From positions 1 through 25,201 of the forward strand of contig CABUUD010000016.1 of NCBI GenBank assembly GCA_902494585.1: a stretch of DNA of 25,201 bases. The letters run 5' to 3'. A program made the position numbers and the translations under genes. Every line of letters starts with the position of its first letter. Within the stretch, counting starts at the first letter, position 1. Shown one piece after another: positions 7,393 to 17,644 of this stretch. The DNA is from an uncultured Collinsella sp. GTDB lineage: Bacteria; Actinomycetota; Coriobacteriia; Coriobacteriales; Coriobacteriaceae. The notes under the pieces were generated by a model. The model did no database searches and had not been told where the DNA came from. It was given only the letters and a program-made list of their open reading frames with translations.

Positions 7393-8454
7393 ATGTCCAA
7401 AGCACTCGACCCCAAAGACACCTGCGTCCTCGTAACCGGTGGCGCCGGCTTTATCGGCTCGCACACCGTCGTTCAGCTGCTCGAGGGCGGCTACCAGGTC
7501 GTCATCGTCGACGACCTCTCCAACTCCAGCGCCGTCGCCGTCGACCGCGTCAAGACCATCGTGGGCGAAGAGGCTGCCAAGAACCTCACCTTCTACGAGG
7601 CCAACGTGCTCGACCGCGAGGCCATGAACAAGATCTTTGACACCCATCAGATCGACCGCGTCATCCACTTCGCCGGCTTTAAGGCCGTCGGCGAGTCGGT
7701 GAGCAAGCCCGTCGAGTACTACCACAACAACATCGAGAACACCCTGGTGCTCATCGACGTCATGCGCAACCATGGCTGCAAGTCCATCATCTTCTCGAGC
7801 TCCTCGACCGTCTACGGCGACCCGGACAACCCGCCCGTCACCGAGGAGGATCCTAAGAAGCCCGCGACCAACCCCTATGGTTGGACCAAGTGGATGATCG
7901 AGCAGATCCTTATGGACGTCCACACCGCGGACCCCGAGTGGGACGTCGTGCTGCTCCGTTACTTCAACCCCATCGGCGCTCATCCGTCGGGCCTGATCGG
8001 CGAGGACCCCAAGGGTATCCCCAACAACCTAGTGCCCTATGTCGCGCAGGTTGCCGTGGGCAAGCTCGAGGCCGTTCAGGTCTTTGGCAATGACTACCCC
8101 ACTCCCGACGGCACGGGCGTGCGCGACTATATCCACGTTTGCGACCTGGCCTCGGGCCACGTTGCCGCCCTCAACTGGATGAACGGCAAGACCGGTGTCG
8201 AGATCTTTAACCTGGGCACCGGCACCGGCACCTCGGTACTCGAGGTCGTCGCCGCCTTCTCCAAGGCCTGCGGCAAGGAGCTGCCCTACGTGATTCGCGA
8301 GCGCCGTGCCGGCGATATCGCCGCCAACTGGTGCGATGCCTCCAAGGCCGAGCGCATGATGGGCTGGAAGGCCCAGTACGACATCGCGGACATGTGCCGC
8401 GATAGCTGGAACTGGCAGAGCCACAACCCCAACGGCTTCGCCGACGCCGAGTAG
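7393..8454 (+). CDS. galE: UDP-glucose 4-epimerase
   Basis: NAD-dependent interconversion of UDP-glucose and UDP-galactose in the cytosol (Leloir pathway and supply of UDP-galactose for glycans). Extended short-chain dehydrogenase fold, 353 residues. Seen: Rossmann motif TGGAGFIGSH (15-24), acidic VDDL pair (39-42) for the NAD ribose, HFAGFKAVGES (92-102), catalytic Ser region SSSSTVYG (135-142), and the YxxxK catalytic pair Y162/K166 in NPYGWTK. It is followed by a strong terminator and has its own promoter, so it appears monocistronic. No galK or galT is nearby. Confidence 0.96.
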   Translation: MSKALDPKDTCVLVTGGAGFIGSHTVVQLLEGGYQVVIVDDLSNSSAVAVDRVKTIVGEEAAKNLTFYEANVLDREAMNKIFDTHQIDRVIHFAGFKAVGESVSKPVEYYHNNIENTLVLIDVMRNHGCKSIIFSSSSTVYGDPDNPPVTEEDPKKPATNPYGWTKWMIEQILMDVHTADPEWDVVLLRYFNPIGAHPSGLIGEDPKGIPNNLVPYVAQVAVGKLEAVQVFGNDYPTPDGTGVRDYIHVCDLASGHVAALNWMNGKTGVEIFNLGTGTGTSVLEVVAAFSKACGKELPYVIRERRAGDIAANWCDASKAERMMGWKAQYDIADMCRDSWNWQSHNPNGFADAE

Positions 8455-8476
8455 CAAAAACCTACATACCGTTCTT

Positions 8477-8510
8477 GCCCCGATCTCACGATGTGAGACC
8501 GGGGCTTTTT
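8477..8510 (+). terminator. Intrinsic terminator after galE
   Basis: Stem GCCCCGATCTCAC (8477-8489) with GTGAGACCGGGGC (8493-8505), one A/C mismatch, followed by five T residues. Confidence 0.92.
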
Positions 8511-8563
8511 CATGCCACGTAACCATTCACCGAAATCCGCTCAACTTTTCCATCTTGCCCATA

Positions 8564-8589
8564 CATGTTTAAACAACATGCTCTACAAT
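8564..8589 (+). promoter_or_regulatory. malQ promoter -10 with overlapping inverted-repeat operator
   Basis: A perfect inverted repeat CATGTT-TAAAC-AACATG (8564-8580) ends 3 bp before a -10 box TACAAT (8584-8589). It therefore covers the spacer and -35 region, and no good -35 exists. It includes GTTTAAACAA (8567-8576), the reverse complement of the TTGTTTAAAC found twice before the PTS fusion gene at 18732, whose -10 is also CTCTACAAT. Shared control of the two genes is inferred. Confidence 0.55.
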
Positions 8590-8674
8590 AAGCATATCGA
8601 ATTAGAAACTCGGGGACGGACTGTTTGTCCATCTGCAGGCCGGCCCCACTGCAAGAAGGATGGTGAGTGCCTTC

Positions 8675-10180
8675 ATGGAACGTGCAAGCGGCGTCCTCAT
8701 GCCCGTCTCATCTCTGCCCGGACCATACGGAATCGGCGGCTTTGGCTGGAATGCCTACGACTTCGTCGATTTTCTCGCCTCGTGCAAACAACATTACTGG
8801 CAGATTCTGCCCCTTACGACGACCAGCTATGGCGATTCGCCCTATCAGTCGTTCTCGGCCCGCGCAGGCAACCCCAACTTTATCGACTTTGCCGAGCTTA
8901 TCGAGGCAGGGTACCTGGCGCAGCGCGATATCGATGGCGTGTATCTGGGATCCGACCCCAACAACGTCGACTACGGCGCCATCTTTGCTGGTCGCCGCCA
9001 AATCCTCGACCGTGCCGCTGAGCGCTTTGCCGCGGATAAACCGGCCGATTTCGACAACTTTATCCAGGCAAACGAGGGCTGGCTCATTCCCTACTGCGAG
9101 TTTATGACCGTGAAGGAGGAGTGCGGGCTCAAGGCCTTTTGGGAGTGGCCCGAGGAGCTCCGCCGCCGCGGCGAGGCATCCAACAAGGTCTGCGCCGCCC
9201 ATCCCGAGCGCATGCTCTACCACCAGATGACGCAGTATTTCTTCAATCGCCAGTGGAGCCGCCTCAAGGCCTATGCCAACGAGCACGACATCCTGATCAT
9301 CGGCGACCTGCCCATCTACGTCTCGCGCGACTCCGTCGAGATGTGGGCCACGCCCGAGCTCTTTAAGATCGACGCCGCCGGCAATCCCGTCAGCGTCGCG
9401 GGAACGCCGCCCGATCAGTTCTCGGCCACCGGCCAGTACTGGGGCAACCCCATCTATGACTGGGATGCTATGGAAGCAGACGGCTTCTCCTGGTGGGAAG
9501 GCCGCGTCCGAGCCGCCCTCGACATGTACGACATCATCCGTCTGGACCATTTCCGCGGTTTCGAGGCATTTTGGGAAGTGCCGTTCTCCTCTCCCGATTC
9601 GTCATATGGTTCGTGGACGCAGGGACCCGGCCTCAAGCTCTTCAAGGTGCTCGAGGAAAAGCTCGGCACGCTTCCCATCATTGCCGAAGACCTGGGCTTT
9701 CTTACCCCTGGTGTCATCGACATGCGCGACACCACGGGCTTCCCTGGCATGAAGATCCTGCAGTTTGCCTTTGAGGGCACCAACTCGTACTACCTGCCGC
9801 ACAACTACATTGCCAACACCGTCGCCTACGTCGGAACGCATGACAACGAAACGGCACGCGGCTGGTATGAGGGAACGGCCACCCCGCGTCAGCGCGAGCA
9901 GGCGGCCCTGTATACCCACCAGCAGGCAGGCGAGCCCATGGCCGACGCGCTCAACCGCACCATCGCCGCCAGCGTGAGCGATACCTGCATCTACACCATG
10001 CAGGACCTGCTCAATCTGGGCAACGAGGCGCGCATTAACACCCCCGCCACCCTGGGCGGAAACTGGACCTGGCGCATGCTCGATGGCGCCATCACCCGCG
10101 AACTCGAGCACAAGCTCACCGGCTGGACCGAGACCTACTTCCGCATCCCATCGGAAGCCGAAATCGAGCTTCCCCAATAG
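8675..10180 (+). CDS. malQ: 4-alpha-glucanotransferase (amylomaltase)
   Basis: GH77 enzyme that transfers alpha-1,4-glucan chains between maltodextrins and releases glucose; cytosolic. From ATG 8675 it has 501 residues. Catalytic residues are present: nucleophile Asp about 291 in RLDHFRGF, acid/base Glu about 338 in IIAEDLG, and transition-state Asp about 390 in GTHDNE. GDLPIYVSRDSVEMW is also typical. In-frame starts at 8660 (ATG) and 8663 (GTG) are too close to the AAGAAGGA at 8653-8660; 8675 gives the family N-terminus MERASGVLMPVSSLPG with GGTGAG about 7 nt upstream, but the start remains uncertain. It pairs with glgP, from which it is separated by a terminator. Confidence 0.95.
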   Translation: MERASGVLMPVSSLPGPYGIGGFGWNAYDFVDFLASCKQHYWQILPLTTTSYGDSPYQSFSARAGNPNFIDFAELIEAGYLAQRDIDGVYLGSDPNNVDYGAIFAGRRQILDRAAERFAADKPADFDNFIQANEGWLIPYCEFMTVKEECGLKAFWEWPEELRRRGEASNKVCAAHPERMLYHQMTQYFFNRQWSRLKAYANEHDILIIGDLPIYVSRDSVEMWATPELFKIDAAGNPVSVAGTPPDQFSATGQYWGNPIYDWDAMEADGFSWWEGRVRAALDMYDIIRLDHFRGFEAFWEVPFSSPDSSYGSWTQGPGLKLFKVLEEKLGTLPIIAEDLGFLTPGVIDMRDTTGFPGMKILQFAFEGTNSYYLPHNYIANTVAYVGTHDNETARGWYEGTATPRQREQAALYTHQQAGEPMADALNRTIAASVSDTCIYTMQDLLNLGNEARINTPATLGGNWTWRMLDGAITRELEHKLTGWTETYFRIPSEAEIELPQ

Positions 10181-10228
10181 GAGCCACCGCGCCCGACCCC
10201 ACCCCACCGTGCGGACGCGACCGCTTTT

Positions 10229-10270
10229 CCCGCGCGAGGCCACCCCAATCCCCTCGCGCGGGCTTCTTTT
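10229..10270 (+). terminator. Intrinsic terminator between malQ and glgP
   Basis: Perfect 11-bp stem CCCGCGCGAGG (10229-10239) / CCTCGCGCGGG (10252-10262), 12-nt loop, then CTTCTTTT. It would limit or uncouple glgP expression from malQ. I see no clear promoter in the 40 bp left before glgP, so read-through is likely part of the design. Confidence 0.82.
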
Positions 10271-10309
10271 GAATTTCTGACATGTCGTCAACTCACCACA
10301 GGAGGAAAC

Positions 10310-12577
<2,268 letters not shown>

Positions 12578-12605
12578 TTTCGTTTCCTTTACCCATCCTC
12601 TTGAA

Positions 12606-12638
12606 AGCGGAGTCGCGGCAACGCGGCTCCGCTTTTTT
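12606..12638 (+). terminator. Intrinsic terminator after glgP
   Basis: 12-bp stem AGCGGAGTCGCG (12606-12617) / CGCGGCTCCGCT (12622-12633) with one G-T pair, GCAA tetraloop and six T residues. Confidence 0.93.
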
Positions 12639-12675
12639 GCCCGCGTGTTGCCCGTGGCCCGCCTCGACAAAATCG

Positions 12676-12972
12676 TCTCAATCTGTAACACCTACTCGGC
12701 CAAAACGGCCCTACCTGTTACAGATCAAGACAAACCGGTCCTTTCCCTAGGGTTTATCTCAATCTGTAACATCTAACGTCTGAAATCCGCCCCTACTGTT
12801 ACAGATCGAGACAAAAGGATAAGCCGGCTAATACAATCTCGTTCTGTAACAGGTAGCTGCCGAAATCAGCCTCCCGTGTTACAGATCGAGATGAAAGGAT
12901 AGGCAGCTCGATGCTGTCTCAATCTGTAACATCTAGACCCAATTTGGCCCTCCTCCTGTTACAGATCAAGAC
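12676..12972. repeat. Array of four phased palindromic repeats
   Basis: Four units, each a left arm like TCTCAATCTGTAACA, a 25-nt centre, and a right arm like TGTTACAGATCGAGAC. Left arms start at 12676, 12757, 12837 and 12917; right arms start at 12716, 12797, 12877 and 12957. The period is 81, 80 and 80 bp and every centre is 25 nt. The inner arm CTGTAACA/TGTTACAG is invariant; the outer part varies with one or two mismatches, and in unit 3 the left arm shifts to TCTCGTT. Centres are diverged but related, sharing TCTA near the left in two units and AAAT/GCC in the middle. Spacers of about 24 bp between units are not conserved. The array lies between the convergent glgP and ABC-ATPase genes, flanked on both sides by terminators. 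It has no coding potential. Confidence 0.92.
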
Positions 12973-13000
12973 AAACTGGCAGATGAACGGCCCCAGCACA

Positions 13001-13043
13001 AAGAAAGGCTCCCCTCTCGCCTAGTGGACGGGAGGGGAGCCTT
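13001..13043 (-). terminator. Intrinsic terminator of the ABC importer operon
   Basis: 12-bp stem AAGGCTCCCCTC (13005-13016) / GAGGGGAGCCTT (13032-13043). On the minus strand it is followed by TTTCTTTG. It lies about 70 nt past the stop codon of the ATPase gene. Confidence 0.83.
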
Positions 13044-13111
13044 ATATGTGACCACGGCAAAAGGATGGCAAAGCCGCAGTCGCCCAAAAGGAGGGCCTGA
13101 TTGGATCGGGC

Positions 13112-14311
13112 CTAGATAAGATTCTTGCCAGAGACCTTATCGAAGAGGTGGGTCGCGTTCTTCTCGAACTTGAACCAGATGGGATCGCCAGCCTTGAGCG
13201 CACCCTTGGCCTCAAGGTCGACAACGGGAATGATCAGGACAAACTGGCCGTCGGGGGACGTCACATGAACGTGCTCGGTCGAACCCATGAGCTCGGTGAC
13301 CTCGATGGTGCCCTGAAGCGCACCCTCCTCGCCCTTGTCGGCAAGCAGAATCTGCTCGGGACGCACGCCGGCCGTGATCTCCTTCACGTCGCCGCCGTCC
13401 CAATTAAGGGCGAGCTGAGCGCAGGTCTCGGGGGCCAGCGCGACATTCATATCGTCGGTCTTGACGGTAAAGCCATCGCCCGAGCGCACCAGCTGGGCAT
13501 CGAAGAAGTTCATCTGCGGCACGCCGATGAAGCCGGCGACGAAGATGTTCGCGGGATGGCTGAAGACCTCCTGCGGCGTGGCGATCTGCTGGACAACGCC
13601 GTCCTTCATGACCACGATACGGTCGCCGAGGGTCATAGCCTCGGTCTGGTCGTGGGTAACATAGATGAACGTACCCTTGATCTCGTGGCGCAGCTTAATG
13701 AGCTCGGCACGCATCTGGTTACGAAGCTTGGCATCCAGGTTGGATAGCGGCTCGTCCATCAGGAAGACCTTGGGGTCACGCACGATGGCGCGGCCGATGG
13801 CGACGCGCTGACGCTGACCGCCCGAAAGCGCCTTAGGCTTGCGGTCGAGGTACTCGGTGATACCCAAGATCTCGGCAGCGGAGCGAACCTTGCGGTCGAT
13901 CTCGTCTTTGGGGACCTTCTTGAGCTCAAGCGTAAACGCCATGTTCTCGTACACCGTCATGTTGGGGTACAGAGCGTAGCTCTGGAACACCATGGCGATG
14001 TCACGGTCCTTGGGCGCCACGTCGTTGACGCGCTTGCCGTCGATGAGCACGTCGCCCGAGGTAATGTCCTCCAGGCCGGCGATCATGCGCATCGTCGTGG
14101 ACTTACCGCAGCCAGACGGGCCAACGAGGACGATGAACTCTTGGTCGTGAACGGTGAGGTTGAAGTCCTCCACCGCGAGCACGCCATCCTCGGTAACCTT
14201 GAGGTTGTGCTTCTTCTCCTCGGTCTTCTTCTTTTTGCCAAAGAAGCCCTTCTTTTTGGACTCAGTGTTGGGATACACCTTCTGAACATGCTTGAGAACG
14301 ATCTCGGCCAT
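13112..14311 (-). CDS. CUT1-type sugar ABC transporter ATPase (MsmK/MsmX/UgpC-like)
   Basis: Cytoplasmic ATPase that energises CUT1 sugar importers, 399 residues. Seen: Walker A GPSGCGKS (64-71), Q-loop Gln110, signature LSGGQ (162-166), Walker B KVFLMDEP (181-188), H-loop His220, then a C-terminal OB/TOBE regulatory domain. An unusual lysine-rich insert of roughly 20-25 residues (about 18-41, including KKKGFFGKKKK) separates the first two strands, where homologues as I recall them run directly into the next strand. The start at 14311 is preferred over upstream TTG codons because it gives MAEIVLKHV and has AAAGG about 8 nt upstream. Last gene of the operon. MsmX-type ATPases often serve several importers, so it may not be dedicated to this one. 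Confidence 0.95.
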   Translation of the reverse strand: MAEIVLKHVQKVYPNTESKKKGFFGKKKKTEEKKHNLKVTEDGVLAVEDFNLTVHDQEFIVLVGPSGCGKSTTMRMIAGLEDITSGDVLIDGKRVNDVAPKDRDIAMVFQSYALYPNMTVYENMAFTLELKKVPKDEIDRKVRSAAEILGITEYLDRKPKALSGGQRQRVAIGRAIVRDPKVFLMDEPLSNLDAKLRNQMRAELIKLRHEIKGTFIYVTHDQTEAMTLGDRIVVMKDGVVQQIATPQEVFSHPANIFVAGFIGVPQMNFFDAQLVRSGDGFTVKTDDMNVALAPETCAQLALNWDGGDVKEITAGVRPEQILLADKGEEGALQGTIEVTELMGSTEHVHVTSPDGQFVLIIPVVDLEAKGALKAGDPIWFKFEKNATHLFDKVSGKNLI

Positions 14312-14378
14312 GTCTTTACCTTTCGATATGCGGCGCCGTGTTGAGGGCGCCGCAGAAACTTGCAAAACAGTTACGGCA

Positions 14379-15218
14379 TCAGCCCTTGACGGCACCTGCC
14401 ACCACGCCGTCGATGATGTACTTCTGGCAGAGGATGTACATGATGACGATGGGGACAACAACCATCATGATGCAGGCCATCATGGGGCCGAGCTCGACGT
14501 GGCCATAGCCGCCGCGGAAGTACTGGATCAGGATAGGAATGGTCTTGTACTTGGTGGAGTCGAGGGTAAGGTAGGGCAGCAGATAGTCGTTCCAGACCCA
14601 CATGGTCTCGAGAATGCCGACCGAAAGATAGGTGGGCTTCATAATGGGAAGGACGATCTTAAAGAACACCTGGACCGGGTTGCAGCCGTCGATCATGGCC
14701 GCCTCCTCGATCTCGAGCGGGATGTTCTTTACAAAGCCGGCGAACATAAAGACCGCCAGGCCCGCGCCAAAGCCCAGATAGATAAAGCAGATGTTGAACG
14801 GCGTGTTAAAGCCAATGCGGTCCGCCAAATTGGACAGCGTGAACATGAGCATCTGGAACGGCACGACCATCGAGAACACGAACAGGTAATAGAAGAAGTT
14901 CGAAATCTTGCTGTTGACGCGCACTACGTACCAAGCGCACATGGAGCAGCACACCAAAATCAGAACGACCGACGTGACCGTGATGATGAGCGAGTACATA
15001 AACGCCGAGGCAAAGCCCTGCTCGTTAAGAGCGTGCACGTAGTTTGCGAGACCGTTGAACGTCTCGGGCGTGAGCAAATCGAATGCCGTGGTGGTGCTGA
15101 TTGCAGTTCCCTTTTTAAAGGAATTGAGCGCAATCATGAACACGGGGTAGATCCACGCGAGCGACAGGATCGTAAAGAAAATCGAGAGCGCACGGTTGAT
15201 AACCTTATCGCGTTTCAT
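14379..15218 (-). CDS. Sugar ABC transporter permease, MalG type
   Basis: Inner-membrane permease of a CUT1 importer, 279 residues, with six predicted membrane spans. The cytoplasmic EAA loop that contacts the ATPase reads EEAAMIDGCNPVQVFFKIVLP (residues about 171-191). Its ATG overlaps the stop of the upstream permease by one base (TAATG) and a strong AAGGAGGTG precedes it, so the two are translationally coupled. The short C-terminus ending AGAVKG is typical of MalG-like proteins. Substrate is not evident from the sequence. Confidence 0.95.
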   Translation of the reverse strand: MKRDKVINRALSIFFTILSLAWIYPVFMIALNSFKKGTAISTTTAFDLLTPETFNGLANYVHALNEQGFASAFMYSLIITVTSVVLILVCCSMCAWYVVRVNSKISNFFYYLFVFSMVVPFQMLMFTLSNLADRIGFNTPFNICFIYLGFGAGLAVFMFAGFVKNIPLEIEEAAMIDGCNPVQVFFKIVLPIMKPTYLSVGILETMWVWNDYLLPYLTLDSTKYKTIPILIQYFRGGYGHVELGPMMACIMMVVVPIVIMYILCQKYIIDGVVAGAVKG

Positions 15219-16072
15219 TACTGCTGCACCTCCTTGGACCTCGTGGCCTTAAGCTGAATCATGGAGATGGCTACGACCAGGATGCAGAAGATAACCGCCT
15301 TGGCCTGACCGATGCCCTGCCATGCGATACCGGCACGCGAATAGAACGTGTTGTAGATGTTCAGGGCGAGCATCTCGGTGGAGTGCGCGGGGGCACCACC
15401 GGTAAGGGCGAGGTTCTGGTCGAACAGCTTAAAGCCGTTGGTGATGGACAGGAACAGGCAGATGGTAATCGTCGGCATCAGATTGGGGATCTTAACCTTC
15501 CAGAACGTCTGCCATGCCGTGGCACCGTCAACCTTGGCGGCCTCGATGTAGTCGGACGGAATGGACTGCAGACCGGCGATGTAGATGATCATCATGTAGC
15601 CGACCTGCTGCCACAGGGTCAGGATGATAAGGCCCCAGAAGCCAGCAGCAGAGTTAAGGGCGATGAGCTGGGCGCCGATGTTGGAGAGCAGGCAGTTGAT
15701 CAGAATCTGCCAGATGTAGCCCAGCACGATGCCGCCGATCAGGTTAGGCATAAAGAAGATCGTACGGAAGATGTTGGTGCCTTTGAGCGCCTTGCGGGTG
15801 AGCGCCTGCGCAATGGCCAGGGCGATCACGTTGATGAGCACCGTCGACAGGAAGGCAAACGCCACGGTAAAGAAGAACGACGTGGAGAACTGCGGATCGG
15901 ACAGCGCGCGCACGTAGTTCTCGATACCGACAAAGTGCGCGTTACTAATGATAATAAACTGGCAGAACGAGAGATAGAAGCCCTGAATAAAGGGAATCAC
16001 GAACCCGATCATAAACGCCAGGCACGTGGGCAACATAAAGAGCGGCCACCAGCGCTTGAGTGCTTTGCCCAT
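15218..16072 (-). CDS. Sugar ABC transporter permease, MalF type
   Basis: Partner permease, 284 residues with about six membrane spans and no MalF-style periplasmic insertion. The EAA loop is IEAAKVDGATAWQTFWKVKI (about 176-195). Start ATG at 16072 has AAAGGA about 8 nt upstream. It overlaps the next permease by one base and is separated from the binding-protein gene by 89 bp that contain a strong GC hairpin, which probably sets the binding-protein:permease ratio. Confidence 0.95.
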   Translation of the reverse strand: MGKALKRWWPLFMLPTCLAFMIGFVIPFIQGFYLSFCQFIIISNAHFVGIENYVRALSDPQFSTSFFFTVAFAFLSTVLINVIALAIAQALTRKALKGTNIFRTIFFMPNLIGGIVLGYIWQILINCLLSNIGAQLIALNSAAGFWGLIILTLWQQVGYMMIIYIAGLQSIPSDYIEAAKVDGATAWQTFWKVKIPNLMPTITICLFLSITNGFKLFDQNLALTGGAPAHSTEMLALNIYNTFYSRAGIAWQGIGQAKAVIFCILVVAISMIQLKATRSKEVQQ

Positions 16073-16094
16073 AAAAGGGTCCTTTCAATATGTA

Positions 16095-16128
16095 GGGGGG
16101 CGGGCAAACCTACGTCTGCCCGCCCCCC
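16095..16128 (-). other. Intercistronic mRNA hairpin between binding protein and permease
   Basis: Perfect 12-bp all-GC-rich stem GGGGGGCGGGCA (16095-16106) / TGCCCGCCCCCC (16117-16128) with a 10-nt loop and no T tract after it on the minus strand. Its position just after the binding-protein stop and just before the permease ribosome-binding site matches the malE-malF hairpin of enteric bacteria, which protects upstream mRNA and lowers downstream expression. Confidence 0.75.
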
Positions 16129-16161
16129 TGTCGCTAATCAGATAGCTCGGGCAGCAACTGC

Positions 16162-17478
16162 TTACTCGGAAGCAGCCTTCTCGGTCTTCCAGCCATCGAC
16201 GAAGGCGTTCTTGACGCCGTCCCACTTGCTGTTATCGGCAGCGTAGGCAATCAGAGCCTGCTTGAGGTTCTTCTTCCACTCCTCGGAGGGAATGTAGACG
16301 AAGTCCCAAGCGACGGTCTTCTTGCCGTCCTTGGCCATGGCAACGGCCTGCTGCGAGAAGACGTTGGTGGTCTCCTTGGCGCTCTTGAACGGAGCGGTCA
16401 GACCCATCTTGTCGGCGATGATGCTGGTCGGGGTGTCAGCGGTGACGCACCAATACATGAAGTCCTCGGTGGCCTTCTGGGCATCCTCGGAAGCCTGGGA
16501 ACTGACGCACCAGTAGTTCTCGCCGCCGGAGCACAGGCCCTGGTTCTCCTCGCCGTCAACACCGATGTAGATGGGCATCATGCCAATCTGATCGTCGGTC
16601 ATGCCGGCCTTGACGAGGTCAGAGTAGGCCCAAGAGCCGTTCTGGTAGAAGACGGCCTTGCCGGTTGCGAACTCGTTGGTGGCGTCGTCGCCGGTCTTGG
16701 AAGCAAGCTGCGAAGGATCGCAGGTGGAGTCGGTGATGTACAGGTCGAAGATCTGCTTGTAGTTGTCGAGGAACTCACCCTTGATCTCGTCGTCCTCCTG
16801 GTTGTGCTCCTTCTCAAACTCGTAGTAGAGCGGCATGTTGGCAAGGTGGGTGGTGTAGCGCCAGCTGGAGGAGTCGTCCATGCCGGCGGAAGTGAAGGCA
16901 CCCTCAACACCAAGCTCGTCCTTGCGGGCCTGGATGTCGTCGGCACAAGCCTTCAGCTTGTCGAAGGAGTTGATGTCCTCGGCCTTGTAGCCAGCCTTCT
17001 CGAGCAGCTGCTTGTTGTAAATAATGCCGAAGCTCTCCTGAACCCAGTCGATGCACACATCCTTGCCGTCGGACTGCAGAGCCAGGGAGTCGTCAATGAG
17101 CTCACCGCGGAGCTTGGTATCGGACAGGTCGGCGCAGTAATCCTTCCAGTTCTTAAGACCGGTGGGGCCGTTGACCTGGAACAGGGTCGGAGCGGAGCTC
17201 TTGGACATCTCGGACTTGAGCTTCTCCTCGTAGGTGTTGGAGGCGGCGGTCACGATCTTGACCTCGACGCCCTTCTCCTCCTTGTACGCCTTGGCGATCT
17301 CCTTCCACTCCTTGTCGACCTCGGGCTTAAATTGGAGGAAGTAGACCTCGGCAGCGTCACCAGAAGCAGAGGAGCCGGAGCCGGCGGAGCCACCGCAGCC
17401 CACGAGACCCAGACCAAGAACCGCAGCCGCGGAACCAGCAAAGCCCAGGAACTGCCTTCTGCTCATTTCGTTCTTCAT
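16162..17478 (-). CDS. Sugar-binding lipoprotein of CUT1 ABC importer
   Basis: Extracellular solute-binding protein anchored to the membrane, 438 residues. The N-terminus carries a twin-arginine motif (SRRQFLGF, 6-13), a hydrophobic stretch and a lipobox LVGC with Cys28, followed by a Gly/Ser-rich linker, so Tat export followed by lipidation is likely. The mature domain (from about 45) is a family 1 extracellular solute-binding protein. A GTG at 17496 is in frame, but ATG 17478 lies 6-8 nt after AAGGGTGG and is preferred. First gene of the operon, about 300 bp downstream of the GntR gene. The neighbourhood suggests alpha-glucosides or maltodextrins, but the ligand is not proven by any residue I can point to. 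Confidence 0.94.
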   Translation of the reverse strand: MKNEMSRRQFLGFAGSAAAVLGLGLVGCGGSAGSGSSASGDAAEVYFLQFKPEVDKEWKEIAKAYKEEKGVEVKIVTAASNTYEEKLKSEMSKSSAPTLFQVNGPTGLKNWKDYCADLSDTKLRGELIDDSLALQSDGKDVCIDWVQESFGIIYNKQLLEKAGYKAEDINSFDKLKACADDIQARKDELGVEGAFTSAGMDDSSSWRYTTHLANMPLYYEFEKEHNQEDDEIKGEFLDNYKQIFDLYITDSTCDPSQLASKTGDDATNEFATGKAVFYQNGSWAYSDLVKAGMTDDQIGMMPIYIGVDGEENQGLCSGGENYWCVSSQASEDAQKATEDFMYWCVTADTPTSIIADKMGLTAPFKSAKETTNVFSQQAVAMAKDGKKTVAWDFVYIPSEEWKKNLKQALIAYAADNSKWDGVKNAFVDGWKTEKAASE

Positions 17479-17501
17479 TACAATCCACCCTTTCACACCG
17501 T

Positions 17502-17520
17502 GGCGGCACCCTTTGCCGCC
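17502..17520 (-). other. 5' leader hairpin before the binding-protein gene
   Basis: GGCGGCA / TGCCGCC form a 7-bp stem with a 5-nt loop in the mRNA leader, ending about 24 nt before the start codon and close to the ribosome-binding site. It could influence translation or stability; no riboswitch class is recognised. Confidence 0.4.
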
Positions 17521-17584
17521 GCCTTCGGAGATTGGCTCGGGGACTTTGCCCCTTTTGCTGATTTGTACGATACGCTATTTGGCT

Positions 17585-17600
17585 ACTTGTTTGAACAAGT
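17585..17600. promoter_or_regulatory. Operator 2 for the ABC importer operon (probable GntR site)
   Basis: Perfect inverted repeat ACTTGTT-TG-AACAAGT in the untranslated leader, about 40 bp downstream of the predicted transcription start. It shares ACTTG...CAAGT with operator 1 at 17650-17660. Confidence 0.65.
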
Positions 17601-17644
17601 ATTACTAGAGCGGTAGAAAAACTTCGGTGAACGGTAATTTCAAC

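Noticed and set aside
12676..12972. CRISPR array
   Set aside because: The repeated arms are inverted within each unit, the centre is 25 nt and partly conserved, and there are no cas genes nearby.
14312..14461. N-terminal extension of the ABC ATPase to a TTG at 14461
   Set aside because: It would overlap the permease gene, is Ser/Arg-rich mirror sequence, and the normal start MAEIVLKHV has its own ribosome-binding site.
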